Of a DNA stretch of 13,270 bases, positions 1 to 7,523 are shown piece after piece. Origin of the DNA: RGIG4140 sp045635565 (lineage in GTDB: Bacteria; Pseudomonadota; Alphaproteobacteria; CAAHEQ01; UBA3637); the NCBI GenBank assembly GCA_045635565.1, contig JAZTVX010000071.1, positions 1 to 13,270 on the forward strand. Direction: 5' to 3'. The notes beneath the pieces were generated by a model. That model saw only the letters and a program-made list of their open reading frames with translations. It made no database searches and was not told the DNA's origin. The translations under genes were made by a program, and so were the position numbers. The first letter of the stretch is position 1. Each line of letters starts with the position of its first letter.

Positions 1-2
1 TC

Positions 3-395
3 ATGACTGTTAAAACTTCCGAAACAGATGCCGAACGATATTTTTGTGCCATTCCGTGTAGTGAAGGTATGACATATCATTCTTCAGGTGATAAAAATTG
101 CAAATCTTGTTCAAATGGTGGTACGACAATTATCGGAACAGTAGGTGTTTACAGTGGTTATTGTGAAGCCTGTAATCGTGTTGCATTTGAAGAAAATGGT
201 ATCAAAAAATGTTCACAACAAGCAACAAACGGTTACTTTATCAATATTGCCGGTCAAAAAGTATCATGTAATGCCGGTAAAACACAAATTTACAATTCAG
301 CGAAAGCCAAAGAAATTTGTCGTTCTTGTACCACTTATGAACGGGAAGTCACGACAGATTTAGATGGCAACTTCTACTGCGAAAAGGTGTTGTAA
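3..395 (+). CDS. Cys-rich repeat protein, C-terminal part (5' end outside window)
   Basis: This is an open frame of 130 residues ending in TAA at 393-395. The frame is open to the left edge, and the ATG at position 3 has no visible ribosome site, so this is most likely the 3' end of a longer gene. It carries 11 cysteines, including CxxC pairs CKSC (33-36), CEAC (54-57) and CRSC (106-109), separated by Gly/Asn/Thr-rich stretches. That spacing style resembles the CxxC modules of the large pilin-like protein at 10847-13156, so I infer the same class of exported, disulphide-rich protein. No membrane segment or catalytic motif is visible in this part. A strong hairpin follows the stop. Function is unknown; whether the missing N-terminus carries a prepilin leader cannot be seen. 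Confidence 0.7.
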   Translation: MTVKTSETDAERYFCAIPCSEGMTYHSSGDKNCKSCSNGGTTIIGTVGVYSGYCEACNRVAFEENGIKKCSQQATNGYFINIAGQKVSCNAGKTQIYNSAKAKEICRSCTTYEREVTTDLDGNFYCEKVL

Positions 396-399
396 GAAG

Positions 400-429
400 C
401 AGGGCAGAGATATATCCTCTGCCCTGTTT
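400..429 (+). terminator. hairpin terminator after the Cys-rich gene
   Basis: A perfect 10-bp stem (CAGGGCAGAG at 400-409, CTCTGCCCTG at 417-426) with a 7-base loop starts 5 bases after the stop codon and is followed by TTTC. The T tract is short but the stem is GC-rich compared with its surroundings. It lies between convergent genes and may also stop transcripts from acpS on the other strand, although the T tract on that side is poor. Confidence 0.75.
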
Positions 430-486
430 CAGTATAATAAATGCCATGGTGTTTTTTATAAAATAGAAAGCATTGAAAAAATATGA

Positions 487-876
487 TTATAAAGTACTTT
501 CAATAACAACAAAAGCTAACGCATTTAAGTCATCAGATAATGAAATGCAAATATGTGCACACGGAGCCTTTTCTTGCAAGGTTTGAGCCGTCTTTCCTGT
601 TAATCGAACGGTTGGTGCCCCTTTAGAATCGTTTAAAATTTCAATTTCCTGCCACGTTGCTAAGGAACCAATGCCACACCCTAACGCTTTAACAATAGCT
701 TCTTTACCGGCATAACGCTTGGCTAAAAAAGCATCTTGTTGTTGCACATGCAACATATTCATTTTTGTTCGTTCATTTGGCGTTAAAATTCGTTGCACAA
801 AATTTTCTCCGAAACGCTGACGGGTTGTTGCAATACGTTTTATTTGAACAATGTCCGTGCCAATACCGATAATCAT
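487..876 (-). CDS. acpS: holo-[acyl-carrier-protein] synthase
   Basis: AcpS transfers 4'-phosphopantetheine from coenzyme A to the active-site serine of acyl carrier protein, which activates it for fatty-acid synthesis in the cytoplasm. The 129-residue protein has the usual family length. The N-terminal IGTDIV block carries the metal-binding Asp8, and FLAKRYAGKEA (50-60) followed by KALG.GI carries the catalytic Lys58-Glu59 pair. The RILTPNE segment (29-35) and a Gly-Ala-Pro near 86-88 also match the family. It begins 2 bases after the rel stop codon, so it is the last gene of the rpoZ-rel-acpS operon and probably translationally linked to rel. In many alphaproteobacteria the cluster continues with lepB and rnc; here it stops and a convergent Cys-rich gene follows. 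Confidence 0.95.
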   Translation of the reverse strand: MIIGIGTDIVQIKRIATTRQRFGENFVQRILTPNERTKMNMLHVQQQDAFLAKRYAGKEAIVKALGCGIGSLATWQEIEILNDSKGAPTVRLTGKTAQTLQEKAPCAHICISLSDDLNALAFVVIESTL

Positions 877-878
877 GA

Positions 879-3023
879 TTATGCTTTCAACCGTCGTACG
901 TCGGCAATGTGTTTGTTAGAACGCAGGGCTTGAATCAAAACATCAATCTGGTCACTATTTTTTACTTCGACTTCTATTACAACATCAGCGAAACCATTAC
1001 TTCTGTTTTGTGTGCTAAAATTAACGATAGGTAAGTTGTGTTGAGAAATGATATTCGTCATTTCCGTAATGACACTTGGTTTATCTTCTAATGTAATTTT
1101 AATACGTACAGGTAAAACTTTATCCTTAATAATATCAATATTCCAATCAACATCTAACCATCGTTCCGGTTCATCTGTGTATTGATTCAGTGTTGGACAA
1201 TCACTGGTATGAATGGTAACATCTTTACCCGTCGTAACAATGCCAACGATTGAATCCCCCGGTACAGGATGACAACATTTTCCGAATTTTAATGCAATGC
1301 CACTAATCAAACCGGTAACCGGCATCTTTTGGTCAAAGGCTTTATCAGATTTGGATTTCTTAAACAAAGAAATAGCCCGCTTGAAGCCTGATGGCACACA
1401 TTCCGGATGAATTTGTAAAAACAATTCACGGAACGGAACAATACCGGCGCCAACGGCTGCCAACAAATCATTCGGTGTTTCCTGTTTATATTGAGATAAA
1501 TAAGGTTGTAATTCTTTTTCACTCCATGTAATCGAATATTCTTTGGCGGCGTTATTAAAGCATTCCCGACCTAATGCCAGATTCTTTTCATATTGTTGTG
1601 CCCGTATAAACCGTCGAATACTTGCTTTAGCTTTTGCCGTTACGGCAATATGTTCCCATTCAGGTGAGGGTTTTTGATTTTTATTCGTCATGATTTCAAC
1701 TTGATCACCGTTTGCCAAAACAGTTCTCAACGGTTTGATTTGACCGTTTATTTTGGCACCGACACACGTATCCCCGACACGTGAGTGGACGGCGTAAGCA
1801 AAATCAAGCGGACCGGCTCCTTTAGGAAGTGTTATTAAATCGCCCTTAGGTGAAAAACAAAAGACTTGGTCTTGATACATGGCAATTTTCGTATGTTCCA
1901 AGAATTCATGAGGATTAGAAGAATGATTCATCAAATCCAACAAATCCCGAAGCCATCGATATTGTGTTCCCTCTTTATGAACACCTTGTTTATATTCCCA
2001 GTGAGCAGCAACACCGTATTCAGCAACCTGATGCATGTCTTTCGTTCGGATTTGAACTTCAATACGACGATTTAAAGGACCGATAACACCTGTATGTAAT
2101 GATCGATATCCGTTTTGTTTCGGTGTCGAAATGTAATCTTTATAGCGACCCGGAATCATGGGATATTTTGTATGGATAATACCCAATACCTGATAACATT
2201 CTGCCAAATCATTCACAATAACTCGAAAAGCAATCACATCACAAACTTGTTCAAAAGAAATGTTTTGTTTTTGCATTTTACGCCAAATGGAATATGGGCG
2301 TTTTTCCCTTCCCGTAATTTCAGCTGAAATGTTATGTTCTGACAAATCCTGCTGTAATTGTTGAATGACGGTGACAACGTCTTGTTTGCCTTCTTCACTC
2401 AAAAAATTTAATCTGGATTGAATACTTTTGTGGGCTTCCGGATACAGATTTTGGAATGAATAATCTTCCAATTCATCTTTGAGCGTTTGCATACCGATAC
2501 GTTCGGCTAACGGAACATAAATATCCAATGTTTCACGAGCAATCCGTTGCCGTTTTTCCGGTTTTTGACAAAAATGCAAAGTACGCATATTGTGCAATCT
2601 GTCTGCTAACTTTATCAATAAAACACGAATATCCGTACTTGTTGCCAACACCAATTTTTGAAAGTTTTCCGCTTGCTCGATTTTTTTTGTTTCTTCCGTT
2701 CGGATTTTTACCTTGGATAATTTTGTAACCCCACGAACAAGGTTGGCAACATCTTCACTAAACAGTTCTTTTAAATCGGCATATGAGGCCGGTGTATCTT
2801 CCATCGTATCATGCAACAATGCGGCAACAATCGTTGCTGTATCAAGCCGATACTGTGTTAAAATAGCGGCAACGGATAACGGATGAGAAAAATAAGGGTC
2901 TCCGGATTCACGTACCTGTGCCGTGTGCATTTTCATAGCAAATACATATGCCCGATTCAATGCCTCTTCATCTGCATTGGGATCGTAAGATTTAACACGT
3001 TCGACAAGTTCGTATTGACGCAT
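879..3023 (-). CDS. rel: bifunctional (p)ppGpp synthetase/hydrolase (RelA/SpoT homologue)
   Basis: This enzyme makes and degrades the stringent-response alarmone (p)ppGpp. Domains in order over 714 residues: an HD hydrolase region (about 30-180) with His47, HD at 71-72 and Asp141 in KLADRLHNMRTL, so the metal site looks complete; a synthetase region (about 235-345) with GREKRPYS, RYKDYIS (293-299), NGYRSLHT and EVQIRT; a TGS domain (about 386-447); a Cys-rich RIS/ZFD part with KCCHPVPGD (582-590) and DCP; and a C-terminal ACT domain (about 637-712). The RYKD motif is the RxKD form found in bifunctional enzymes, not the ExDD form of synthetase-only RelA. It lies 17 bases after rpoZ and 2 bases before acpS. 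As the only RSH gene visible here it may be the sole long one in the genome, but that is inference. Confidence 0.96.
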   Translation of the reverse strand: MRQYELVERVKSYDPNADEEALNRAYVFAMKMHTAQVRESGDPYFSHPLSVAAILTQYRLDTATIVAALLHDTMEDTPASYADLKELFSEDVANLVRGVTKLSKVKIRTEETKKIEQAENFQKLVLATSTDIRVLLIKLADRLHNMRTLHFCQKPEKRQRIARETLDIYVPLAERIGMQTLKDELEDYSFQNLYPEAHKSIQSRLNFLSEEGKQDVVTVIQQLQQDLSEHNISAEITGREKRPYSIWRKMQKQNISFEQVCDVIAFRVIVNDLAECYQVLGIIHTKYPMIPGRYKDYISTPKQNGYRSLHTGVIGPLNRRIEVQIRTKDMHQVAEYGVAAHWEYKQGVHKEGTQYRWLRDLLDLMNHSSNPHEFLEHTKIAMYQDQVFCFSPKGDLITLPKGAGPLDFAYAVHSRVGDTCVGAKINGQIKPLRTVLANGDQVEIMTNKNQKPSPEWEHIAVTAKAKASIRRFIRAQQYEKNLALGRECFNNAAKEYSITWSEKELQPYLSQYKQETPNDLLAAVGAGIVPFRELFLQIHPECVPSGFKRAISLFKKSKSDKAFDQKMPVTGLISGIALKFGKCCHPVPGDSIVGIVTTGKDVTIHTSDCPTLNQYTDEPERWLDVDWNIDIIKDKVLPVRIKITLEDKPSVITEMTNIISQHNLPIVNFSTQNRSNGFADVVIEVEVKNSDQIDVLIQALRSNKHIADVRRLKA

Positions 3024-3040
3024 GTCGGCGCTCCGTCAAA

Positions 3041-3397
3041 TTAGGCTTCCGTACTATCAACAACCTGAAACGAATCGGAATCAACAAATTCGGCATCGCT
3101 GTATAATTGTTCAATGGATGTGTCGCTTTCTAAAATAGCCAAATCCGTCGTTTCAACCGGTGCTTCGCGGTGAGCATACCGTTGCATACCTGTAATCATG
3201 TTTTCACGAATTTGTGTTACATCAATCGTTTTTTCTTCAATTTCACGCAAAGCCACAATCGTATTTTTATCATTATCACGACTAACCGTTAAAGGAGCAC
3301 CCGAGTCAAGTGATTTTGCACGTCCGGCTGCTGTTAAAATTAAATCGAAACGATTTGGGACAATATTAACACAATCTTCCACAGTTACACGAGCCAT
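3041..3397 (-). CDS. rpoZ: RNA polymerase omega subunit
   Basis: Omega helps assemble RNA polymerase by holding the beta' subunit, and in proteobacteria it forms part of a ppGpp-binding site. The 118-residue protein begins MARVTVEDCV, followed by PNRFDLI, AAGRAKSL and a DNDKNTIVALREI block (41-53), the usual omega helices and loop. Residues from about 78 onwards form an acidic Asp/Glu/Ser-rich tail that makes it longer than E. coli omega (about 90 residues); such tails are common in alphaproteobacteria. The start is supported by an AGAAAGGA ribosome site about 9 bases upstream. First gene of the minus-strand operon, directly ahead of rel, which couples the ppGpp enzyme with a ppGpp target. 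Confidence 0.95.
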   Translation of the reverse strand: MARVTVEDCVNIVPNRFDLILTAAGRAKSLDSGAPLTVSRDNDKNTIVALREIEEKTIDVTQIRENMITGMQRYAHREAPVETTDLAILESDTSIEQLYSDAEFVDSDSFQVVDSTEA

Positions 3398-3438
3398 AAT
3401 TTTTTTCCTTTCTTACTGTAAAAATAAATAATAAGGGT

Positions 3439-3467
3439 ACTATACGCTTTTTTTCGGAAAAAAGCAA
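3439..3467 (-). promoter_or_regulatory. probable sigma-70-type promoter of rpoZ-rel-acpS
   Basis: On the minus strand TTGCTT (3467-3462) and TATAGT (3444-3439) are separated by exactly 17 bases. Initiation would fall near 3432, leaving a leader of about 35 bases before the rpoZ ATG. The -35 box is back-to-back with that of metG. Confidence 0.65.
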
Positions 3468-3486
3468 GCCTTTTATCAAGAAGTCC

Positions 3487-3515
3487 TTGCTCTTTTAATC
3501 TTTTTTTTATATACT
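3487..3515 (+). promoter_or_regulatory. probable sigma-70-type promoter of the metG operon
   Basis: TTGCTC (3487-3492) and TATACT (3510-3515) are separated by 17 bases, with a T8 run (3501-3508) inside the spacer. Transcription would start near 3522, about 29 bases before the metG ATG, leaving room for little more than the AAAGAAAGGA ribosome site (3532-3541). The boxes resemble those of the divergent rpoZ promoter. Confidence 0.65.
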
Positions 3516-3550
3516 GTTTTCAAAATTATGCAAAGAAAGGATGAAGATTT

Positions 3551-5242
3551 ATGAAAAAACATTTAATTACTAGTGCGTTGCCATATGTAAACGGATTGCC
3601 TCATTTGGGTCATTTGGTCGGTTGTTTGTTGCCGTCGGATGTTTTTGCTCGTTATCTACGCAGTCGAGGCGAAGATGTTCTGTATATTTGCGGAACAGAT
3701 GAACACGGAACACCATCCGAAGTTGGGGCTGCCAAAGAAAACATGTCGGTTGAAGACTATTGCAAAAAATATCATGATTTGCATGTTCAAATGTATAAGG
3801 GATTTGATTTATCTTTTGACTATTTTGGTCGGACGAGTTCTGATCAAAACAAGGAAATTGTTTATCGCATTTATAATGAACTGGAACAAAACGGTTACAT
3901 TACCGAAAAAGTAACGAAGCAAGTTTATTCGCCGGATGATAACCGATATTTGCCGGATAGTTATGTCATGGGAACATGTCCACACTGCGGATATGACAAA
4001 GCCAAAGGTGACCAATGTGAAAATTGCACAAAAGTATTGGATCCGACAGATTTAATTCAACCTCGCAGTGTCATTTCAGGTAGTGATAAATTGGAAATTC
4101 GGGAAACAAAACATTTATTCTTGCAATTGCCGAAATTAGAAAAAGAATTGTCTGACTGGGTTGAAACACGCAAAGGTGTTTGGCCGGACATTGCTTATTC
4201 CATTGCAAAAAAATGGCTCAAAGAAGGTTTGCAGGAACGGGGTATTACCCGTGATTTAAAATGGGGCTTTTCCGTTCCGAAAGAAGGATTTGAAGGGAAA
4301 GTTTTTTACGTTTGGTTTGATGCACCGATTGGTTATATCGGCATTACAAAACAATGGGCAGATGAACGTCCCTCCGAACGGTCTTTTGAAGATTGGTGGC
4401 TCAATCCTGATAATGTTATACATACAGAATTTATGGGAAAAGATAATATCCCCTTCCATACGATTACATTTCCGGCAACATTACGTGGTACAGGTGAAAA
4501 TTGGACACAAGTCAGTATGTTAAAAGGGATGAACTATCTGAATTTTGCCGGTGGTAAATTTTCAAAATCTCTTCATCGGGGTATCTTTTTAGATGATGCT
4601 ATTAAAGAATTTCCGGCTGATTATTGGCGTTATTGGCTGATTGCCAATGCTCCGGAATCAGATGATTCGAATTTTAGTTTTGAACAATTTGCCATGACAA
4701 TCAATAAAGATTTGAATGACGTGCTGGGGAACTTTATCAACCGTGTTTTAAAAATGACAACCAATAATTTCGGACAACAAATTCCGGTATTAAGTCAGGT
4801 CACATCGGAAGAAGAAGAATTATACACTTCACTCGATACATTGGTTCAACAATACGCTTCATACATGGATAATTTGGAATTGCGAAAGGCAATGGCTACG
4901 TTGCGTGAAATTTGGGTTTCGGGTAACAATTACATTGCTCGAACAGAGCCATGGAAAGTTGTCAAAGTTGATACAGACAGGGCTGCCACTATTTTAAATA
5001 CGGCTTTAAATTTGATTAGATTGTATGCTAATTTGAGTGCACCGATTATGCCTCAAACAGCGAAACAGATGTTAGATTTGTTTGAAATTTCTCAAGATAT
5101 TGCTTTTCCGGACAGAAGAATGTCATCTTATTTGACTGGGTTGAAAGCAGGGACGGCTTTCAAATTGAGTGAACCTTTATTCAAAAAAATTATGCCTGAA
5201 AGAGTGGACGAATTAAAAATAACATACAAGGAAGAAATCTAA
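3551..5242 (+). CDS. metG: methionyl-tRNA synthetase
   Basis: This class I aminoacyl-tRNA synthetase charges tRNA-Met with methionine. The nucleotide-binding HIGH motif is HLGH (18-21) in the SALPYVNGLPHLGH context, and the KMSKS loop is KFSKS (336-340). The connective insert has a zinc knuckle with Cys143, Cys146, Cys156 and Cys159, the MetG1-like form with metal-binding cysteines; ICGTDEHGTP (46-55) is the conserved family block. At 563 residues it ends after the helical anticodon-binding domain and lacks the C-terminal EMAP-II-like dimerisation and tRNA-binding domain of the 677-residue E. coli enzyme. First gene of a + strand operon, with the DHODH-like gene starting 16 bases later. An AAAGAAAGGA site lies 9 bases upstream of the ATG. 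Confidence 0.96.
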   Translation: MKKHLITSALPYVNGLPHLGHLVGCLLPSDVFARYLRSRGEDVLYICGTDEHGTPSEVGAAKENMSVEDYCKKYHDLHVQMYKGFDLSFDYFGRTSSDQNKEIVYRIYNELEQNGYITEKVTKQVYSPDDNRYLPDSYVMGTCPHCGYDKAKGDQCENCTKVLDPTDLIQPRSVISGSDKLEIRETKHLFLQLPKLEKELSDWVETRKGVWPDIAYSIAKKWLKEGLQERGITRDLKWGFSVPKEGFEGKVFYVWFDAPIGYIGITKQWADERPSERSFEDWWLNPDNVIHTEFMGKDNIPFHTITFPATLRGTGENWTQVSMLKGMNYLNFAGGKFSKSLHRGIFLDDAIKEFPADYWRYWLIANAPESDDSNFSFEQFAMTINKDLNDVLGNFINRVLKMTTNNFGQQIPVLSQVTSEEEELYTSLDTLVQQYASYMDNLELRKAMATLREIWVSGNNYIARTEPWKVVKVDTDRAATILNTALNLIRLYANLSAPIMPQTAKQMLDLFEISQDIAFPDRRMSSYLTGLKAGTAFKLSEPLFKKIMPERVDELKITYKEEI

Positions 5243-5247
5243 TAAAC

Positions 5248-5254
5248 GGGGGGG
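5248..5254 (+). promoter_or_regulatory. G-run ribosome binding site of the DHODH-like gene
   Basis: A run of seven G (5248-5254) followed by ATAT precedes the ATG at 5259. It is the only purine-rich stretch in the 16-base gap after metG and so fixes the start. A homopolymer is an unusual ribosome site and could vary in length, though it lies outside the reading frame and could only modulate initiation. Confidence 0.5.
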
Positions 5255-5258
5255 ATAT

Positions 5259-6404
5259 ATGAATACAACACAATTTTTGTATGGTCTTTACTGGAAGATT
5301 TTAGGTGTTTTAAATCCTGATAACCAACCGAATTTGTTTTCGTGGGGTGTTAAAAAACAAATTTTTGCTGAAGATACTCGATACTATGAAAATTTGAAAA
5401 CAAAGTTGTTTGATACAGACTTAACGACACCGATTGGTGTTTCTGCCGATTTGGATATTGATGAAGCAACAATGGATGCGTTAATTCAACAAGGAGCCGG
5501 ATTAAGCACTTTTGGCAGTTACACACTTCGTCCGACAGATGAACATCATCAAAAATTATACTATAAACACAGACGTAAGATGAATGCCTTACAACAAAAT
5601 TTAAAAGAATATAATTTGACATCATCTGCCGTAAAATTAAGTCAACGTCGGTATTTACCTCATTTTGTCGGTATCAGTATGTTGTCATATAATGCTGATG
5701 AAATGAAAATTGGTAACGGAGAGGAAAAACCGGCTTATTTGGTTGAATATGAATTGATGACACAAAAAGCGGCTCCGTCCTGTGATTTTTTGGTTATCAA
5801 TATTTCACATCCCAGTATGCCGTTGTATCAATTATTATCAGATGAATCATCTATGCATCCGTTAATTGAAACAGTCCAACAAACGGCGCAAATTGCGGCA
5901 CCGATTAGTACTCCGAAAGTGTTGCTAAAAGTTCCGTATGACATTACACCGTTAGAAGTTAAATCAATTGCACAAATTGCTTTAAAAACAGGATTGGATG
6001 GCATTATTGTTTCCGGTCATGCATCATTGGAAAAAAATAAACGCCTGATGCCTTCAAAAGGATTGGATTGCTTAAATGAATCAGCATTTATTTGTGGTTC
6101 TGTTTTACATGAAGGTATGATGAAACTGATTCAGGAGTTTCGTATCAGAACGCATGGTTGTCTGCCTTTGATTGCTTCAGGCACTGTTAAATCCGGTCAG
6201 GATGTTTTTGATTTATTGGCTGCCGGTGCCACTATTGTTGAGGTTGGTACGCACTTTTTTACACAAGGACCGACAGCGGTTCACAAATTAAATGCTGAAT
6301 TATCAAAAATATTGCGAGAAAAAGGGATTCGCCATGTCAGCGATGTTATCGGTAGTCAAACACCTCTTGATCCGAACGTACAAATTGAAGATTTGTTCAG
6401 TTAA
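5259..6404 (+). CDS. divergent dihydroorotate dehydrogenase-like protein (class 2 PyrD fold)
   Basis: The 381-residue protein follows the layout of quinone-dependent dihydroorotate dehydrogenase, the flavin enzyme of pyrimidine synthesis. It has a helical N-terminus with LNPDNQPNLFSW (18-29), a TPIGVSADLD block (57-66) in place of the usual NPIGLAAGFDKN, DFLVINISHPS (176-186), LLKVPYDIT (222-230, with the flavin-contacting Lys224), GLDGIIVSGHAS (245-256), and the C-terminal flavin-phosphate region IASGTVKSG.D and VGTHFF (329-334). Key positions are altered: the family motif N-x-S-S-P-N reads NISHPS, so the catalytic serine position holds His184 and the following Asn is Ser186, and the T-N-T-T motif is SGHA. 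Fold assignment is fairly sure; the dihydroorotate activity is not. It sits between metG and yejB, with gaps of 16 and 12 bases. Confidence 0.75.
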   Translation: MNTTQFLYGLYWKILGVLNPDNQPNLFSWGVKKQIFAEDTRYYENLKTKLFDTDLTTPIGVSADLDIDEATMDALIQQGAGLSTFGSYTLRPTDEHHQKLYYKHRRKMNALQQNLKEYNLTSSAVKLSQRRYLPHFVGISMLSYNADEMKIGNGEEKPAYLVEYELMTQKAAPSCDFLVINISHPSMPLYQLLSDESSMHPLIETVQQTAQIAAPISTPKVLLKVPYDITPLEVKSIAQIALKTGLDGIIVSGHASLEKNKRLMPSKGLDCLNESAFICGSVLHEGMMKLIQEFRIRTHGCLPLIASGTVKSGQDVFDLLAAGATIVEVGTHFFTQGPTAVHKLNAELSKILREKGIRHVSDVIGSQTPLDPNVQIEDLFS

Positions 6405-6416
6405 AAAAGGATATAA

Positions 6417-7523
6417 ATGACTCTGTCATCCAAAGTAACATATTTTTGCAAACGAGTATTGCTCATACCTGTTACATTGTTTGGGATTATGGTGTTGAAT
6501 TTTATGTTTGTTCAATTGGCTCCTGGTGGACCGGTTGAACAAATGATGATGAAAATGGAACAATCAGCACCAACAGGCATAACATCCCGTATCAGTGGAA
6601 GCAGTGCTGACGTGATAACTGTCAGCGATTCGGATTTATCCCTATATCGGGGTACTCAAGGTATGAAAGAACAATTACGTCTGGAATTGGAAAAGCAATT
6701 CGGATTTGATAAACCGGCTTTAGAACGATTTGGACACATGATGTTAAATTATGTTCGCTTTGATTTTGGTAAAAGTTTTTATCAGGATAAAAAAGTCATT
6801 GACTTAATTCTGGAAAAAATGCCCGTATCGGTATCTCTTGGTGTATTTAGCACATTACTTATTTATTTAATTGCAATACCGTTAGGTATTCGCAAGGCTT
6901 TTCGCAAAGGAACGTTTCTTGATATATCCAGCAGTTTTTTGCTGACAATTGGATATGCCGTACCAGCTTTTTTATTGGCTATTTTTTTAATTGTTGTTTT
7001 TGCCGGCGGACGATATTTAGATTGGTTTCCGTTAAAAGGGTTAACATCCGATAATTGGGAAACAATGTCATGGTATCGGCAAATCATTGATTATTTGTGG
7101 CACTTGGTTCTTCCCGTCATTGCTATGACTGTCGGAGGATTGGCCGGTTTGACTTTTTTAACAAAAAATGCTTTTTTGGAAGAAATGGGTAAACAATACG
7201 TGATGACGGCAAAAGCCAAAGGAGCATCAACAAATCGCATTTTGTATGGTCATGTGTTTCGGAATGCCATGCTCATTGTGATTGCCGGTTTTCCGAGTAT
7301 GCTTATCGGTATGTTATTTACCGGTTCGGTGTTGATTGAAGTGATTTTTTCATTGGACGGCATTGGCTTGTTGGGCTTTGAAGCCGTTCAAAATCGTGAT
7401 TATCCGGTTGTTTTCGGAACATTATATCTGTTTGCGTTGATGGGATTGGTGCTAAATCTTATTAGTGATTTTGTTTATACCCTTGTTGATCCTCGTATTC
7501 ATTTTGGTTCAAGGATGGTCTGA
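6417..7523 (+). CDS. yejB: peptide ABC transporter permease YejB
   Basis: This is one of the two membrane subunits of the Yej-type inner-membrane importer, which takes up oligopeptides and, in E. coli, microcin C. The 368-residue length is close to E. coli YejB (about 364). The N-terminal membrane helix runs into FVQLAPGGPVEQ (31-42), a YejB hallmark, and further stretches such as YVRFDFGKS (112-120), FAGGRY and DYLWHLVLPV follow the family closely. The cytoplasmic EAA loop (about 254-284) contains EEMGKQYVMTAKAKGAS and a following FRNA, which contacts the ATPase. The end is LVDPRIHFG, as in the DppB/OppB group. AAAAAAGGA lies about 6 bases before the ATG, and the stop overlaps the yejE start by one base (TGATG). 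Confidence 0.95.
   Translation: MTLSSKVTYFCKRVLLIPVTLFGIMVLNFMFVQLAPGGPVEQMMMKMEQSAPTGITSRISGSSADVITVSDSDLSLYRGTQGMKEQLRLELEKQFGFDKPALERFGHMMLNYVRFDFGKSFYQDKKVIDLILEKMPVSVSLGVFSTLLIYLIAIPLGIRKAFRKGTFLDISSSFLLTIGYAVPAFLLAIFLIVVFAGGRYLDWFPLKGLTSDNWETMSWYRQIIDYLWHLVLPVIAMTVGGLAGLTFLTKNAFLEEMGKQYVMTAKAKGASTNRILYGHVFRNAMLIVIAGFPSMLIGMLFTGSVLIEVIFSLDGIGLLGFEAVQNRDYPVVFGTLYLFALMGLVLNLISDFVYTLVDPRIHFGSRMV

Noticed and set aside
1307..2728. Small open frames on both strands across rel
   Set aside because: They lack ribosome sites and recognisable protein features, and overlap a gene with complete domain support; they are by-products of its codon pattern.
3501..3508. T8 run as a rho-independent terminator
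   Set aside because: No stem precedes it in either direction; it fits better as the AT-rich spacer of the metG promoter.
5248..5254. G7 run as a phase-variation switch
   Set aside because: It is outside any reading frame, is short, and serves as the ribosome site; a similar G6 run at 10130-10135 is inside the frame only if GTG 10118 is the start. Evidence of variation would need several genomes.
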